Positions 1 to 8,220 of a DNA stretch of 64,000 bases are shown piece by piece. A program made the position numbers and the translations under genes. Under the pieces are notes generated by a model that saw only the letters and a list, made by a program, of their open reading frames with translations, ran no database searches and had not been told where the DNA came from. The DNA is from Candidatus Enterocloster excrementipullorum (GTDB lineage: Bacteria; Bacillota; Clostridia; Lachnospirales; Lachnospiraceae): assembly GCA_019119575.1 (NCBI GenBank), contig DWWT01000002.1, positions 124,001 to 188,000 on the forward strand, in the 5' to 3' direction. The first letter of the stretch is position 1; each line of letters begins with the position of its first letter.

Positions 1-37
1 GCCTTTTTATTTCCATGCTTTCACTCGTTGTTTTCAT
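1..37 (-). CDS. 5' end of an unidentified gene running off the left edge
   Basis: An ATG at 35-37 (minus strand) is preceded by AGGAG about 7 bases upstream and opens a frame reading MKTTSESMEIKR to the window edge. A promoter-like TTGACA with TAAGAT lies about 110 bases upstream. Twelve residues are too few to identify the product. It is kept because ribosome site, start and promoter agree in direction; it would be the next transcription unit after the dehydrogenase gene. Confidence 0.35.
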   Translation of the reverse strand, partial: MKTTSESMEIKR

Positions 38-141
38 ACACATCTCCTAACCGCAGCAAACCGCCCGGCACTTCTTTCGAACCAGTTTTCTCCATTTCCA
101 TTCTACTGCCGCTTATATATAAAGGCATTTATCAAAGTAAT

Positions 142-170
142 CTTAACATACATTCTATAGTTGTCAAGAA
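142..170 (-). promoter_or_regulatory. Promoter upstream of the left-edge gene
   Basis: Reading leftward, TTGACA is followed after 16 bases by TAAGAT, just past the 3' end of the dehydrogenase gene. It would give a leader of about 100 bases before the ATG at 37. Confidence 0.4.
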
Positions 171-209
171 GCAATCCTAATTTTCCCGCTTCCATACGGT
201 CCCGGTGTC

Positions 210-1247
210 CTACCTCTGCACGTCAATCAAAATTTTCATGGAGGTCTCCCGGTTATTGTCGATATATTCATATGCCTGCTTATACTGGGCAAAAGGAAAT
301 ACCTTGCTCATCAGCGGCTTCAGCGCGACTTTCCCCGCATTTACCAGCTCAATTGCCTTGACATAATCCTCATGCCGGTACATCATGGTGGTATTCAAAT
401 CCAGCTCGTGGTCATTCAGCACCGCCAAATCCGCATTTGCCATTCCCGCAAACACGGCAACCAAGATAATCATGCTTCCCTTCCGCGCACTGCGGATTGC
501 CTGGTTGATCGTGGTATTATTTCCTGCGCAGTCATAAATCACATCCGCTTTGTCCGGTCCGAAATTCTCTGTTATGGCGTCATTGAATTCCTTTTTCGCT
601 GTATTGACGGTAAAATCCGCGCCGCATTCTTCTGCCAGCCGCAGCCGGTAATCCGAGATATCGGACACCATAACCTGTGCGGCGCCCATTCCCTTTGCCG
701 CCTGCGCTACCAGGTTTCCAATCGGGCCTGCGCCTATCACCGCAATCTTCTGACCAGATACATCCCCTGCGCGGCGAACCGCATGGACGGCCACGGCCAG
801 CGGCTCAATCATAGCCCCCTCCTCATAGCTCATTGCGTCCGGAAGGGGGGTAACCTTTGATGCGTCCACCGCAAAATACTGGGACGCCGTGCCGGTGGTC
901 TGGAATCCCATCACTTTCAATTCCTCGCAGAGATTGTACTTGCCATGCGTGCAGGGATGGCAGTGCCCGCAGAACACCTGGGGTTCGATGGTAACTTTCT
1001 GACCGACTGCGAATGTTTCCACGCCTTCCCCCAAAGCTGCCACTTCGCCGGAAACCTCATGGCCCTGCGTCACGGGATAGGAGGTAAATGGGTGTTTCCC
1101 ATGATAGACATGGATATCGCTGCCGCAGATACCGATCCGCTGTATCTTGATAAGTACTTGGCCCGCTTCCGGTTTCGGAATCGGAACCTCCCGGAAGATA
1201 ATCTCTCCCGGCGCAGTCATGACTTGCTGTATCATATTTTTTTCCAT
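210..1247 (-). CDS. Zinc-dependent alcohol dehydrogenase (MDR family, sorbitol/threonine dehydrogenase-like)
   Basis: This 345-residue protein is a full-length medium-chain dehydrogenase/reductase that oxidises a polyol or sugar acid with NAD(P). The catalytic-zinc region ICGSDIHVYHGKHP and the GHEVSGEVAALG segment lie near residues 38-70. The structural-zinc loop CGHCHPCTHGKYNLC lies near 92-106, and the Rossmann motif VIGAGPIGN near 170. The ATG at 1247 has GAGGG at good spacing. It lies downstream of a decayed sulfatase/oxidoreductase locus on the same strand, which suggests a carbohydrate-utilisation role. The substrate cannot be read from the sequence; L-idonate, altronate-type or sorbitol dehydrogenases are all possible. 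Confidence 0.9.
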   Translation of the reverse strand: MEKNMIQQVMTAPGEIIFREVPIPKPEAGQVLIKIQRIGICGSDIHVYHGKHPFTSYPVTQGHEVSGEVAALGEGVETFAVGQKVTIEPQVFCGHCHPCTHGKYNLCEELKVMGFQTTGTASQYFAVDASKVTPLPDAMSYEEGAMIEPLAVAVHAVRRAGDVSGQKIAVIGAGPIGNLVAQAAKGMGAAQVMVSDISDYRLRLAEECGADFTVNTAKKEFNDAITENFGPDKADVIYDCAGNNTTINQAIRSARKGSMIILVAVFAGMANADLAVLNDHELDLNTTMMYRHEDYVKAIELVNAGKVALKPLMSKVFPFAQYKQAYEYIDNNRETSMKILIDVQR

Positions 1248-1347
1248 ATGGATGCCCTCGTTTCTTGTGGTGATTGTTTTAGTATTTTCCTATTTGTAAC
1301 GTTTATTTTAGAACTTTCCTGTCCTCGCGTTGTCCACAAAAGTTCCA

Positions 1348-2765
1348 TCAGAAGATCGCCTTTTCGCCCAAAACCGTATCTTCATTTCCCATAATTGCAT
1401 GGTTAAAGCATTTTTGATAATATTCAAAAATCAATGGCTGATATTCTTCCTTCCCCCACAGATTATCGTATTCGCAGGGGTCTTCCCGCAAATCATAAAA
1501 CTCACTGATCGGATCATCGTGGTGTACAATCATTTTATAGCGTCCATCAAAGTACATGGTGGCGTAAACTTTGTTGGACAGCAGAGCAGAATAATAGTAC
1601 TCTGCATATACGCAGTCTTTGTGGTGGGAAGGATCGCTCTCCCCTTTCAGAATGCTGGCAAGGCTTTTGGCCTGCATGTACTGCGGCACCGGGATTCCGG
1701 TCAGCTCCAATACGGTGGGGGCAACATCCATCAGCTCCACCAGTGCATTTGACCGAAGTCCCTCCTTGATCAAACCGGGACAGGAAAAAATTAAAGGTAC
1801 ATGGACATTGCACTCATAGAAAAATCCACCCTTCCAGTATAGCCCATGATCTCCCAGACACTCGCCGTGGTCGCTCATAAACATAATAATCGTGCGTTCC
1901 TCTGTCCTGTTTCCTCCAAATAATCAATCAGACGGCCAAGCTGGTAATCCAGATGTTCTACAAGTGCATAATACTCTAATGTATTTTCCTGTTTTTCCTC
2001 TTTCGTCAGTCCCACTGCAGAGCGCACCATTCCGCTCTGGGCCCCTATGTAATACGAATCCTTCTGGCTCTGCGGCTTGTTGTCCAGTTCCCCTTCTTTC
2101 CAGAGCGGGAGCGGCATATCTTCTATCTTTAACCTATCCTTAAAACTCTGCGGCGGGTCAAACGGCGGATGGGGGGCAAATGGGTTGATACTGATACACC
2201 AAGGGCGCTCTACGTCCTCCGACACACTTTGGGTGATAAATTCCATTGCCTTTTCCACACACCACGTTGTCTGATGAAGCTCATCCGGCATGCTTTGAAT
2301 ACGGGCGGGGATCGGATAATTCGATTTGGGCGGCCAGTCAATGACAGGCGCTTTATACATAGCGTGCCAGTCCACTCCCTTTTCCTCCAACCAGTCCATA
2401 TAGTTATTCACGCCCTTGTCCCAGAGATCGTATCCCATATGGCTCCACTCAAAATAGCTGTAGCCGTCATCCGCGCGAAGTTCCTGGTGATCTTTTGCGC
2501 TACTGGATGTCAGATGAAGTTTTCCGGTGAGCCCGCATACATATCCGTTGTCCCTCATCATCTTTGTGACAAGCGTTTCATCCTTGGAAAATGTTTTATT
2601 TCCATTGATGCTGGAACGGCAGGTCTTAGGATAGCGTCCGGTCAAGAAAGAAGCTCTGCTGGGAGTGCAGACTGGGCTTTGGGAATATGCCCTCTCAAAC
2701 GTTGTTCCAGTCTTCATTAATCGGTCAATATTGGGGGTATGAATATGCGTATTTCCATACCCGCT
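1348..2765 (-). pseudogene. Sulfatase remnant: 5' truncated and frameshifted
   Basis: Two frames together read as one arylsulfatase. The upstream part carries YGNTHIHTPNIDRL, the sulfatase signature PVCTPSRASFLTGRYP (the Cys matured to formylglycine in CxPSR) and central metal-site residues. The downstream part starts at FMSDHGECLGDHG and continues to a normal C-terminus. The frames switch near 1893-1900, where one extra base breaks EETGQ-ERTIIMFMSDHG. The start is missing: about 30 N-terminal residues, including the first metal-binding Asp pair, are replaced by oxidoreductase sequence. The family hydrolyses sulfate esters of glycans. A functional enzyme is very unlikely. Confidence 0.85.
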
Positions 2766-3036
2766 GGAAGGACGCATATGAATTTCTGTTTTTATTTTCC
2801 AGCAAAATCTCCTCCAATATACCGGTTTCTCTCATATTTGGCTTCGATGAATGACAGTTTGCTCCACAAATATGCATGCGAATCTCAGAACTGGCATTTC
2901 CTCCAAACATAGACCGGTTCTGTACAATTGCGGTTTTCGCTCCTCCTCGAGCCGCTGCAATGGCCGCACACATTCCTGCCATACCTCCGCCTACCACAAT
3001 GACATCGTAACTGGCCGTCTTCTTATTAATTGACAT
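2725..3036 (-). pseudogene. FAD-dependent oxidoreductase, N-terminal fragment (PF12831-like)
   Basis: A well-formed start (GGAGG, then ATG at 3036) opens a frame with the dinucleotide-binding motif VIVVGGGMAGMCAAIAAARGG at residues 12-31 and the family segment RSMFGGNASSEIRMHICGA near 41-60. The family similarity stops near residue 92, where the DNA becomes sulfatase sequence in another frame, and translation ends 11 residues later. Full-length relatives are usually over 400 residues, so this is a deletion fusion. Its promoter is intact. Confidence 0.8.
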
Positions 3037-3093
3037 TTTTGTGCCTCCTGCCCATATTTTGCTGATATTTATTTTCTTTTATGTATATTTTAA

Positions 3094-3122
3094 ACTATAT
3101 CATTCATATTATCTTTTGTCAA
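3094..3122 (-). promoter_or_regulatory. Promoter of the broken oxidoreductase/sulfatase unit
   Basis: Leftward TTGACA (3117-3122), a 17-base spacer and TATAGT (3094-3099) lie 58 bases upstream of the oxidoreductase ATG in very AT-rich DNA. The promoter is near consensus although the genes it serves are broken. Confidence 0.7.
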
Positions 3123-3243
3123 TCTTTTTATTTAATATTATATAAAATATTTTATCTTATATTTTTATCGGATATTCCTACTTATTGCACAATGAACCGC
3201 ATCAAAATTCTTAATAACCGTCATTCTTTTCTTAAGCACAAAA

Positions 3244-3282
3244 ACCGCACCAGCCATTGCGGCCAGTACGGTCTTTCTTTTT
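3244..3282 (-). terminator. Intrinsic terminator after the small-gene trio
   Basis: ACCGCACCAGCC (3244-3255) pairs with GGCCAGTACGGT (3261-3272) around a 5-base loop, with a few G-U pairs. U-rich runs on both sides allow bidirectional use. Leftward it lies past the 3' end of the three small genes. Confidence 0.75.
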
Positions 3283-3350
3283 CATTCATACAATTTTTTA
3301 TGCAGTTGCAAAAGGGAGGCTCTCTCCCCTAATCGCACAGCTGTTTTTGC

Positions 3351-3405
3351 TTAGAACTTTCCAGCCTTAGCATCTTCCTCTATGGAAACTGCGAGGGCTG
3401 GATTT
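3351..3405 (-). pseudogene. 3'-end remnant of a GGGtGRT-type gene
   Basis: The minus strand reads ALAVSIEEDAKAGKF and a stop, nearly the same as the last 15 codons (VAVSIEEAAKAGKF) of the intact GGGtGRT gene ending at 4437. No upstream part of the gene can be found: the three small genes start about 75 bases away. A short GGGAG/CTCCC hairpin with a U run follows, so a terminator seems to have been kept with the tail. Confidence 0.7.
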
Positions 3406-3480
3406 TCTGGGGTTTTGTGAGTGTTTGTGCGCTATGGGTGTGCTGCTCAGCGCTGCTGAATACTACTGTCAGAATTTGAC

Positions 3481-3765
3481 TTATACTTGATTATTGTAAA
3501 ATCCTTCTGAACTGTATTCCGCCCATTTTAAGTACATCTCCTGATAATTCTGCTTTATAAATCCCTGTATAATGCGAATTTCTCTATCATTCAAAATTCC
3601 TCTGTTCTGCAAAACAGTGTCTCCATTTTCTCGAACAAAAAATTTTGCCGAGCCTGATTCCGTTAATTTTCTATCGCTTGCATGAACGTGCATACATTCA
3701 ATTATGCAATGGGATGTAAAATACAGATAGTATCCGGCTATTTTAAACTCATAATACTTCGGCAT
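3481..3765 (-). CDS. Small DUF4160-like protein
   Basis: This 94-residue protein, starting MPKYYEFKIAGYYLYFTSH, has the general plan of DUF4160: an N-terminal strand pair, an HVHASD element where the family has HFHA, an acidic E-N-G turn near residue 47, and a C-terminal helix IIQGFIKQNYQEMYLKW. DUF4160 genes are often paired with DUF2442-type partners in toxin-antitoxin-like arrangements, but the biochemical role is unknown. It is the last gene of an overlapping trio: its first 17 bases overlap the end of the gene upstream. The family call is moderate. Confidence 0.65.
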   Translation of the reverse strand: MPKYYEFKIAGYYLYFTSHCIIECMHVHASDRKLTESGSAKFFVRENGDTVLQNRGILNDREIRIIQGFIKQNYQEMYLKWAEYSSEGFYNNQV

Positions 3766-3988
3766 CCCATCCCTCCATAAATTTTTTGTTTTTTTCCAAA
3801 TAAGATTTTACAATTTGTATTTCAATATCATCCATACTGGTTTCCAGCACTTCACCAGTTTTTGATAATACCGTTGCTTTATCCGGACGGTTAAGATTAA
3901 GAACACGACAGCCTTCTTCATTCTGTGTATATGCATACCCGTTTACAATCATATCCGCCTCATCCGCCACTTTCTTCACATCTGTCAT
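3749..3988 (-). CDS. Small unknown protein, middle gene of the trio
   Basis: The 79-residue product (MTDVKKVADEADMIVNGYAY) is acidic and soluble, with no signal peptide or membrane segment. A middle region GCRVLNLNRPDKATVLSKTGEVLET suggests a small beta sheet, and the C-terminal half is probably helical. It overlaps the upstream gene by 29 bases and the downstream gene by 17, so the three are almost certainly translated together. I do not recognise a named function. The NGDTV/TGEVL turns in this and the next protein suggest they may be distantly related, which is inference. Confidence 0.6.
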   Translation of the reverse strand: MTDVKKVADEADMIVNGYAYTQNEEGCRVLNLNRPDKATVLSKTGEVLETSMDDIEIQIVKSYLEKNKKFMEGWDAEVL

Positions 3989-4259
3989 CTTCCAGCCTCA
4001 CTTTCCTGATTGGCGCCAAAAAGGCCTTAGAATCAAAATATAAATTTTCCAGAATCGGAACCATATCAATATACTCTTCCTCTTCTTTATCATTATGTCT
4101 GTATTTTGCCATTACAACAAGATATCCCTGATCCCATTCCTTCACCTTTGTATATCGTTCCAGAGAATACGGCGCTCTGAAACGGATTACATGTCCGTCA
4201 AATCGAAAGACAGTAAAATTTTTTTCACTGCTCAAAACAGCTTCATTACTGATTGCCAC
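3960..4259 (-). CDS. Small unknown protein, first gene of the trio
   Basis: The 99-residue protein begins with GTG at 4259, supported by GGAGGTGA at 4267-4274, seven bases upstream; no ATG fits. It reads MAISNEAVLSSEKNFTVFRFDGHVIRFRAPYSLERYTKVKEWDQGYLVVMAKYRHND: a beta-rich soluble protein with an acidic patch near residues 58-64 (KEEEEYID). No family name is recognised. A TTGAAA-17-TATAAT promoter lies just upstream, so this gene leads the operon. Confidence 0.6.
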   Translation of the reverse strand: MAISNEAVLSSEKNFTVFRFDGHVIRFRAPYSLERYTKVKEWDQGYLVVMAKYRHNDKEEEEYIDMVPILENLYFDSKAFLAPIRKVRLEDDRCEESGG

Positions 4260-4296
4260 GCGGCCGTCACCTCCAACGCATATCTTATGTAACTCA

Positions 4297-4325
4297 ATTA
4301 TAATTTACAAAAAAATTTTTTTCAA
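4297..4325 (-). promoter_or_regulatory. Promoter of the three-gene small-protein operon
   Basis: Leftward TTGAAA (4320-4325), a 17-base spacer rich in A/T runs, and TATAAT (4297-4302), 38 bases before the GTG start. Confidence 0.65.
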
Positions 4326-4371
4326 CCGAAACTGCTTCCGTCCAGGAGTAACCATATTTCAACGTAAAGAA

Positions 4372-4400
4372 AGCGCCGTAATCTTTTGGATCACAGCGCT
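4372..4400 (-). terminator. Terminator of the GGGtGRT operon
   Basis: AGCGCCGTAATC (4372-4383) and GATCACAGCGCT (4389-4400) form a 12-bp stem with a 5-base loop; the leftward transcript then reads UUCUUU. It follows the GGGtGRT stop codon by about 35 bases. Confidence 0.75.
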
Positions 4401-4436
4401 CTCTCAAATTATCAGTTTATAAACAGATTGTTATGC

Positions 4437-5447
4437 TTAAAACTTCCCAGCCTTAGCAGCTTCCTCAATGGAAACAGCCACTGCCACAGTAGCACCAACC
4501 ATAGGATTGTTGCCCATACCGATCAGGCCCATCATCTCCACATGGGCAGGCACGGAAGAGGAACCAGCGAACTGCGCGTCAGAGTGCATACGTCCCATGG
4601 TGTCGGTCATGCCGTAGGAAGCAGGGCCAGCTGCCATGTTGTCGGGATGCAGGGTACGGCCGGTGCCGCCGCCGGAAGCAACGGAGAAATACTTCTTGCC
4701 CTTCTCCACGCACTCCTTCTTGTAGGTGCCTGCAACCGGATGCTGGAAACGGGTGGGGTTGGTGGAGTTTCCGGTGATGGAAACGTCAACGCCCTCTTTC
4801 CACATGATCGCAACGCCCTCGGTTACATCATTGGCGCCGTAGCAGTTTACCTTTGCGCGCAGGCCGTCGGAGTAGGACTTTCTCCACAGCTCTTTCACCT
4901 CGCCGGTGTAGTAATCCATCTCAGTCTCTACATATGTAAATCCGTTGATACGGGAGATAATCTGAGCCGCGTCCTTGCCAAGGCCGTTTAAGATAACCCG
5001 AAGCGGTTTCTGGCGAACCTTGTTTGCCTTCTCTGCGATACCGATCGCGCCCTCAGCGGCTGCAAAGGACTCATGGCCTGCCAGGAAGCAGAAGCAGTCG
5101 GTCTCTTCCTCCAGAAGCATCTTGCCCAAATTTCCGTGTCCAAGGCCAACCTTTCTCTGATCCGCAACAGAGCCGGGGATACAGAAAGCCTGAAGACCCT
5201 CACCGATAGCGGCAGCAGCGTCAGCCGCTCTCTTACATCCCTTCTTGATCGCGATAGCCGCGCCTACGGTGTAGGCCCAGCAGGCATTCTCAAAGCAGAT
5301 GGGCTGAATCTTCTTCACCTGCGCATACACATCCAGGCCCGCATCCTTTGTAATCTTCTCCGCTTCTTCGATAGAAGCAATTCCATAGCTGTTCAGAACG
5401 GAATTGATCTTGTCAATTCTTCTCTCATATGATTCAAATAATGCCAT
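4437..5447 (-). CDS. GGGtGRT family protein
   Basis: This 336-residue protein belongs to the family named for its GGGtGRT motif, visible here as ASGGGTGRTLHPDN near residues 259-272. It has no signal peptide. The conserved C-terminal half includes MTDTMGRMHSDAQFAG and PAHVEMMGLIGMGNNPMVGATVAVAVSIEEAAKAGKF. The gene is preceded by a NifU-like protein gene 26 bases upstream, an arrangement known in anaerobic Firmicutes. No enzymatic function is established for the family, to my knowledge. The neighbour suggests a link to Fe-S or sulfur metabolism. A broken second copy of its 3' end lies at 3351-3405. Confidence 0.88.
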   Translation of the reverse strand: MALFESYERRIDKINSVLNSYGIASIEEAEKITKDAGLDVYAQVKKIQPICFENACWAYTVGAAIAIKKGCKRAADAAAAIGEGLQAFCIPGSVADQRKVGLGHGNLGKMLLEEETDCFCFLAGHESFAAAEGAIGIAEKANKVRQKPLRVILNGLGKDAAQIISRINGFTYVETEMDYYTGEVKELWRKSYSDGLRAKVNCYGANDVTEGVAIMWKEGVDVSITGNSTNPTRFQHPVAGTYKKECVEKGKKYFSVASGGGTGRTLHPDNMAAGPASYGMTDTMGRMHSDAQFAGSSSVPAHVEMMGLIGMGNNPMVGATVAVAVSIEEAAKAGKF

Positions 5448-5473
5448 CTCTCTATCCTCCTATTTGGTCTTCA

Positions 5474-6166
5474 TCACTCTTTGCGGGGGTCAATGATCTT
5501 AACAGCGTCATCCACGCGGCCGTACTGGCCCTTTGCCTTCTCCCATGCAGTGTTGGGATCATCGCCCTTCTTGATGAAATCAGTCATCTTGCCAAGGCTT
5601 ACATACTGATAACCAATAATCTGATCATCCGCATCCAGCGCAATGCCGGTCACGTAGCCTTCGGCCATCTCCAAATAACGAGGACCTTTCTTCAGAGTTC
5701 CGTACATGGTTCCCACCTGTGAACGCAGGCCCTTGCCCAGATCCTCAAGGCCGGCTCCCACAGGAAGTCCCTCCTCAGAAAATGCGCTCTGGGTTCTTCC
5801 GTATACAATCTGAAGGAACAGCTCTCTCATAGCTGTGTTGATGGCGTCGCATACCAGGTCGGTGTTCAGCGCCTCCAAAACCGTAAGTCCGGGAAGAATC
5901 TCAGAAGCCATAGCTGCGGAGTGGGTCATACCGGAACATCCGATGGTCTCCACCAGCGCCTCCTGGATAATACCCTCCTTTACATTCAGGGTCAGCTTGC
6001 AGGCACCCTGCTGGGGAGCGCACCAGCCCACGCCGTGGGTAAGGCCGGAAATATCTTTAATCTCTTTTGATTTTACCCATTTTGCTTCTTCCGGGATTGG
6101 AGCAGCGCCATGATGAACGCCCTGTGCAACGGTGCACATCTCTTCTACTTCCTGTGAATAAATCAT
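5474..6166 (-). CDS. NifU-like iron-sulfur cluster assembly scaffold homologue
   Basis: The product is 230 residues starting MIYSQEVEEMC; this ATG (6166) follows AAAGGAG at good spacing. An ATG 40 codons upstream in the same frame has no ribosome site. The protein resembles IscU/NifU-type scaffolds, with conserved Cys residues in GVGWCAPQQGACKL, ETIGCSGMTHSAAMASE and LNTDLVCDAINTAMRELF. A C-terminal extension (YVTGIALDADDQIIGYQYVSLGKM) is found in the subgroup that accompanies GGGtGRT proteins. It probably binds or transfers Fe-S clusters for its partner, which is inferred from family and neighbourhood. Confidence 0.82.
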   Translation of the reverse strand: MIYSQEVEEMCTVAQGVHHGAAPIPEEAKWVKSKEIKDISGLTHGVGWCAPQQGACKLTLNVKEGIIQEALVETIGCSGMTHSAAMASEILPGLTVLEALNTDLVCDAINTAMRELFLQIVYGRTQSAFSEEGLPVGAGLEDLGKGLRSQVGTMYGTLKKGPRYLEMAEGYVTGIALDADDQIIGYQYVSLGKMTDFIKKGDDPNTAWEKAKGQYGRVDDAVKIIDPRKE

Positions 6167-6438
6167 GTGTAAAACTCCTTTCAAAAATGGATTTGGGATA
6201 ACTGTCCGTGACAGACGTCCCCTTGTTTGTGTGCCGGTCCCCTTGTTCATATACCCATTATCATTCAGACATCTGAACAATAACATTTAATCACAGCACA
6301 CCCACCTTATTTTCTCACAAAAAGCGACATTTGGCAAGCGCTTTGCCCCCGAAAATGCGCCGAAAATGCAGCAGTTCGGCCCTACAGCTTCAAAAGGCCG
6401 CCCGGTACGCGAAAAATCCATTCCCGCTTCCAGGATAA

Positions 6439-6918
6439 TTACTTGTGATACGGCTCCCCCGCATTGATCCGGAAGCTTCTGTATATCTGTTCCAGAAGCA
6501 CCACCCGCATCAGCTGGTGCGGAAACGTCATCTTTGAAAAACTCAGGGAAAAATCCGCACGCCGCAGGACCGCGTCCGACAGTCCCAGGGAACCGCCGAT
6601 GACAAACACAATATGGCTTATCCCATCCACTCCCAGCCGGTCAATCTTTGCGGCCAGCTCTTCGCTGGAAAGCATTTTTCCTTCAATGGCCAGGGCAATG
6701 ACAAAATCTCCGTCCTTGATTTTGGACAAAAGCCTCTGCCCTTCCTTCTCCTTGATCTGCCGTTCCAGAGCCTCCCCGGCTCCGTCCGGCGTCTTCTCAT
6801 CCGCAACCTCCGCAATGGACAGCCGGCAGTAACGGCTCAGCCGCTTTTCATATTCCCGGATGGCGTCCTCCAGGTAGCGCTCCTTTATTTTTCCCACCGT
6901 AAGCAGCGTGATCCTCAT
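6439..6918 (-). CDS. rlmH: 23S rRNA pseudouridine(1915) N3-methyltransferase RlmH
   Basis: The 159-residue protein is the normal length for RlmH, a SPOUT-class methyltransferase that methylates pseudouridine 1915 in helix 69 of 23S rRNA. It shows the N-terminal [20 protein letters not shown], the cofactor-binding [46 protein letters not shown] and the terminal NAGEPYHK. Its start overlaps the end of the upstream GNAT gene by 4 bases (ATGA type), so it is the third gene of a response regulator-GNAT-rlmH operon. Confidence 0.97.
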   Translation of the reverse strand: MRITLLTVGKIKERYLEDAIREYEKRLSRYCRLSIAEVADEKTPDGAGEALERQIKEKEGQRLLSKIKDGDFVIALAIEGKMLSSEELAAKIDRLGVDGISHIVFVIGGSLGLSDAVLRRADFSLSFSKMTFPHQLMRVVLLEQIYRSFRINAGEPYHK

Positions 6919-7412
6919 GCCTCAAACTCCAAAATCATATCATACCACACCGCGCCTCCGTGGACGGAAGCGGACACCCCCTGATTTACATAGCCGAATT
7001 TCTGATAATACCCGATCAATCGGTCCTTGCATGTCAGGATCAGCCCCCTGCGCCCCTGCTCCCTGGCCCGGCGGATCATCGCCTCCATCAGCTGCGCCGC
7101 TATGCCCTGACGGCGGAATTCCTCCACCACATCCAGCCCGAAAATACTCTGATACGCCCCCTCCGGATTATGTAAATTCACATTCTCAAACATATCATCG
7201 GAGATCGTTTTCTGATCTGTCACCGCTCCATTAATAAAACCAATCACGCGGCCCGCCCTCTCAGCCACCAGAAAGCTCTCCGGAAACACCCGGATCCTCT
7301 CCCGCAGACTTTTCTCGTCCGCTGCCTCCGCAGCGGGAAAACAGGCAGCCTCTACAGCCGCCACCTGATCCAGGTCTTCCGGCCTAACGCTTCTTATTCT
7401 TATATCGTTCAT
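6915..7412 (-). CDS. GNAT family N-acetyltransferase
   Basis: This 165-residue acetyl-CoA-dependent transferase has the GNAT core: an N-terminal strand-helix [23 protein letters not shown], a central strand [11 protein letters not shown], the acetyl-CoA pyrophosphate-binding [24 protein letters not shown] (R/Q-x-x-G-x-A motif, near 97-120) and the C-terminal strand [12 protein letters not shown]. The substrate (small amine or protein N-terminus) cannot be told from sequence. It starts 3 bases after the response regulator stop and overlaps rlmH by 4 bases, so all three are co-translated. Confidence 0.92.
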   Translation of the reverse strand: MNDIRIRSVRPEDLDQVAAVEAACFPAAEAADEKSLRERIRVFPESFLVAERAGRVIGFINGAVTDQKTISDDMFENVNLHNPEGAYQSIFGLDVVEEFRRQGIAAQLMEAMIRRAREQGRRGLILTCKDRLIGYYQKFGYVNQGVSASVHGGAVWYDMILEFEA

Positions 7413-7415
7413 TTT

Positions 7416-8123
7416 TTATCCTTTCACCCGAAAATAATAGCCAACGCCCCATTTGGTGTGCACATACTTGGGATCGCTGGGGCTCGGCTCAATCTTTTCC
7501 CGCAGTCTTCTGACATGGACATCCACCGTACGCACATCCCCGTTCTCCATAGCCCGGTTGCCCCACACGTAGGTGAGCAGGCTCTCCCGGCTGTAAACCT
7601 TGTTGGGGTTGCGCACCAGGAGCTCCAACAGGTCAAATTCCTTGGCGGTCAGGTTGATCTCCCTGTCTCCAATAAATACCCGGCGGCCTTCCGTATCCAT
7701 CTTCAGATCGCCGGAACCGATCATGCCGTCGGATTTCTCCTCCTTCTTCTGTCTCCGGCTCTTGGAGCTTCTCCGTATGATAGCCTTGATCCTGGCCTTC
7801 ACCTCTAATATATTGAAGGGCTTGCTGATATAATCATCGGCCCCGTATTCCAACCCCAAAATCTTGTCCATGTCCCCGCCCTTTGCGGTGAGCATGATAA
7901 TCGGCATATCAGAAAACTCCCGGATCGCCTGGCAGACCTCAAAACCGTCATGCTTCGGCAGCATTACGTCCAGAAGGACTATGTCATACTCTGTCTTTTT
8001 GGCCATCTCAATGGCCTCTTCCCCGTCATAGGCGCAGTCCACATCCATCCCGTCCTGCTCCAAACTGAATCGGATTCCCTTCACAATTAATTTCTCATCG
8101 TCAACAACTAATACTCGCGGCAT
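7416..8123 (-). CDS. OmpR/PhoB-family two-component response regulator
   Basis: The 235-residue protein has a receiver domain (residues 1-120) with the acidic pair VVDDEK, the phosphoacceptor Asp in IVLLDVMLP near residue 53, the Thr of MLTAK and the Lys of ISKPFN. A winged-helix domain (residues about 135-233) follows with INLTAKEFDLLELL and VDVHVRRLREKIEP...YVHTKWGVGYYF. It resembles the WalR/PhoB group. No histidine kinase gene is adjacent, so within this window it is an orphan. Several small palindromes lie just upstream of its start. Confidence 0.93.
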   Translation of the reverse strand: MPRVLVVDDEKLIVKGIRFSLEQDGMDVDCAYDGEEAIEMAKKTEYDIVLLDVMLPKHDGFEVCQAIREFSDMPIIMLTAKGGDMDKILGLEYGADDYISKPFNILEVKARIKAIIRRSSKSRRQKKEEKSDGMIGSGDLKMDTEGRRVFIGDREINLTAKEFDLLELLVRNPNKVYSRESLLTYVWGNRAMENGDVRTVDVHVRRLREKIEPSPSDPKYVHTKWGVGYYFRVKG

Positions 8124-8142
8124 AACTCTTCCCCTTATCTAT

Positions 8143-8217
8143 ACTGACAGCAGCTCAGGACAATGTCCTGAGCAGTTACAACTGCTACATCAATGGCGGC
8201 CCCAATCAGGGCCGCCC
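8143..8217. repeat. Cluster of short palindromes between comEA and the response regulator
   Basis: Three inverted repeats stand side by side: CTCAGGAC-aat-GTCCTGAG, GCAGTT-ac-AACTGC, and GGCGGCCC-caatca-GGGCCGCC (8195-8217). None is followed by a clear U run, so simple termination is not obvious. They separate two co-directional genes and would lie in the leader or promoter region of the response regulator operon. Confidence 0.5.
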
Positions 8218-8220
8218 TTC

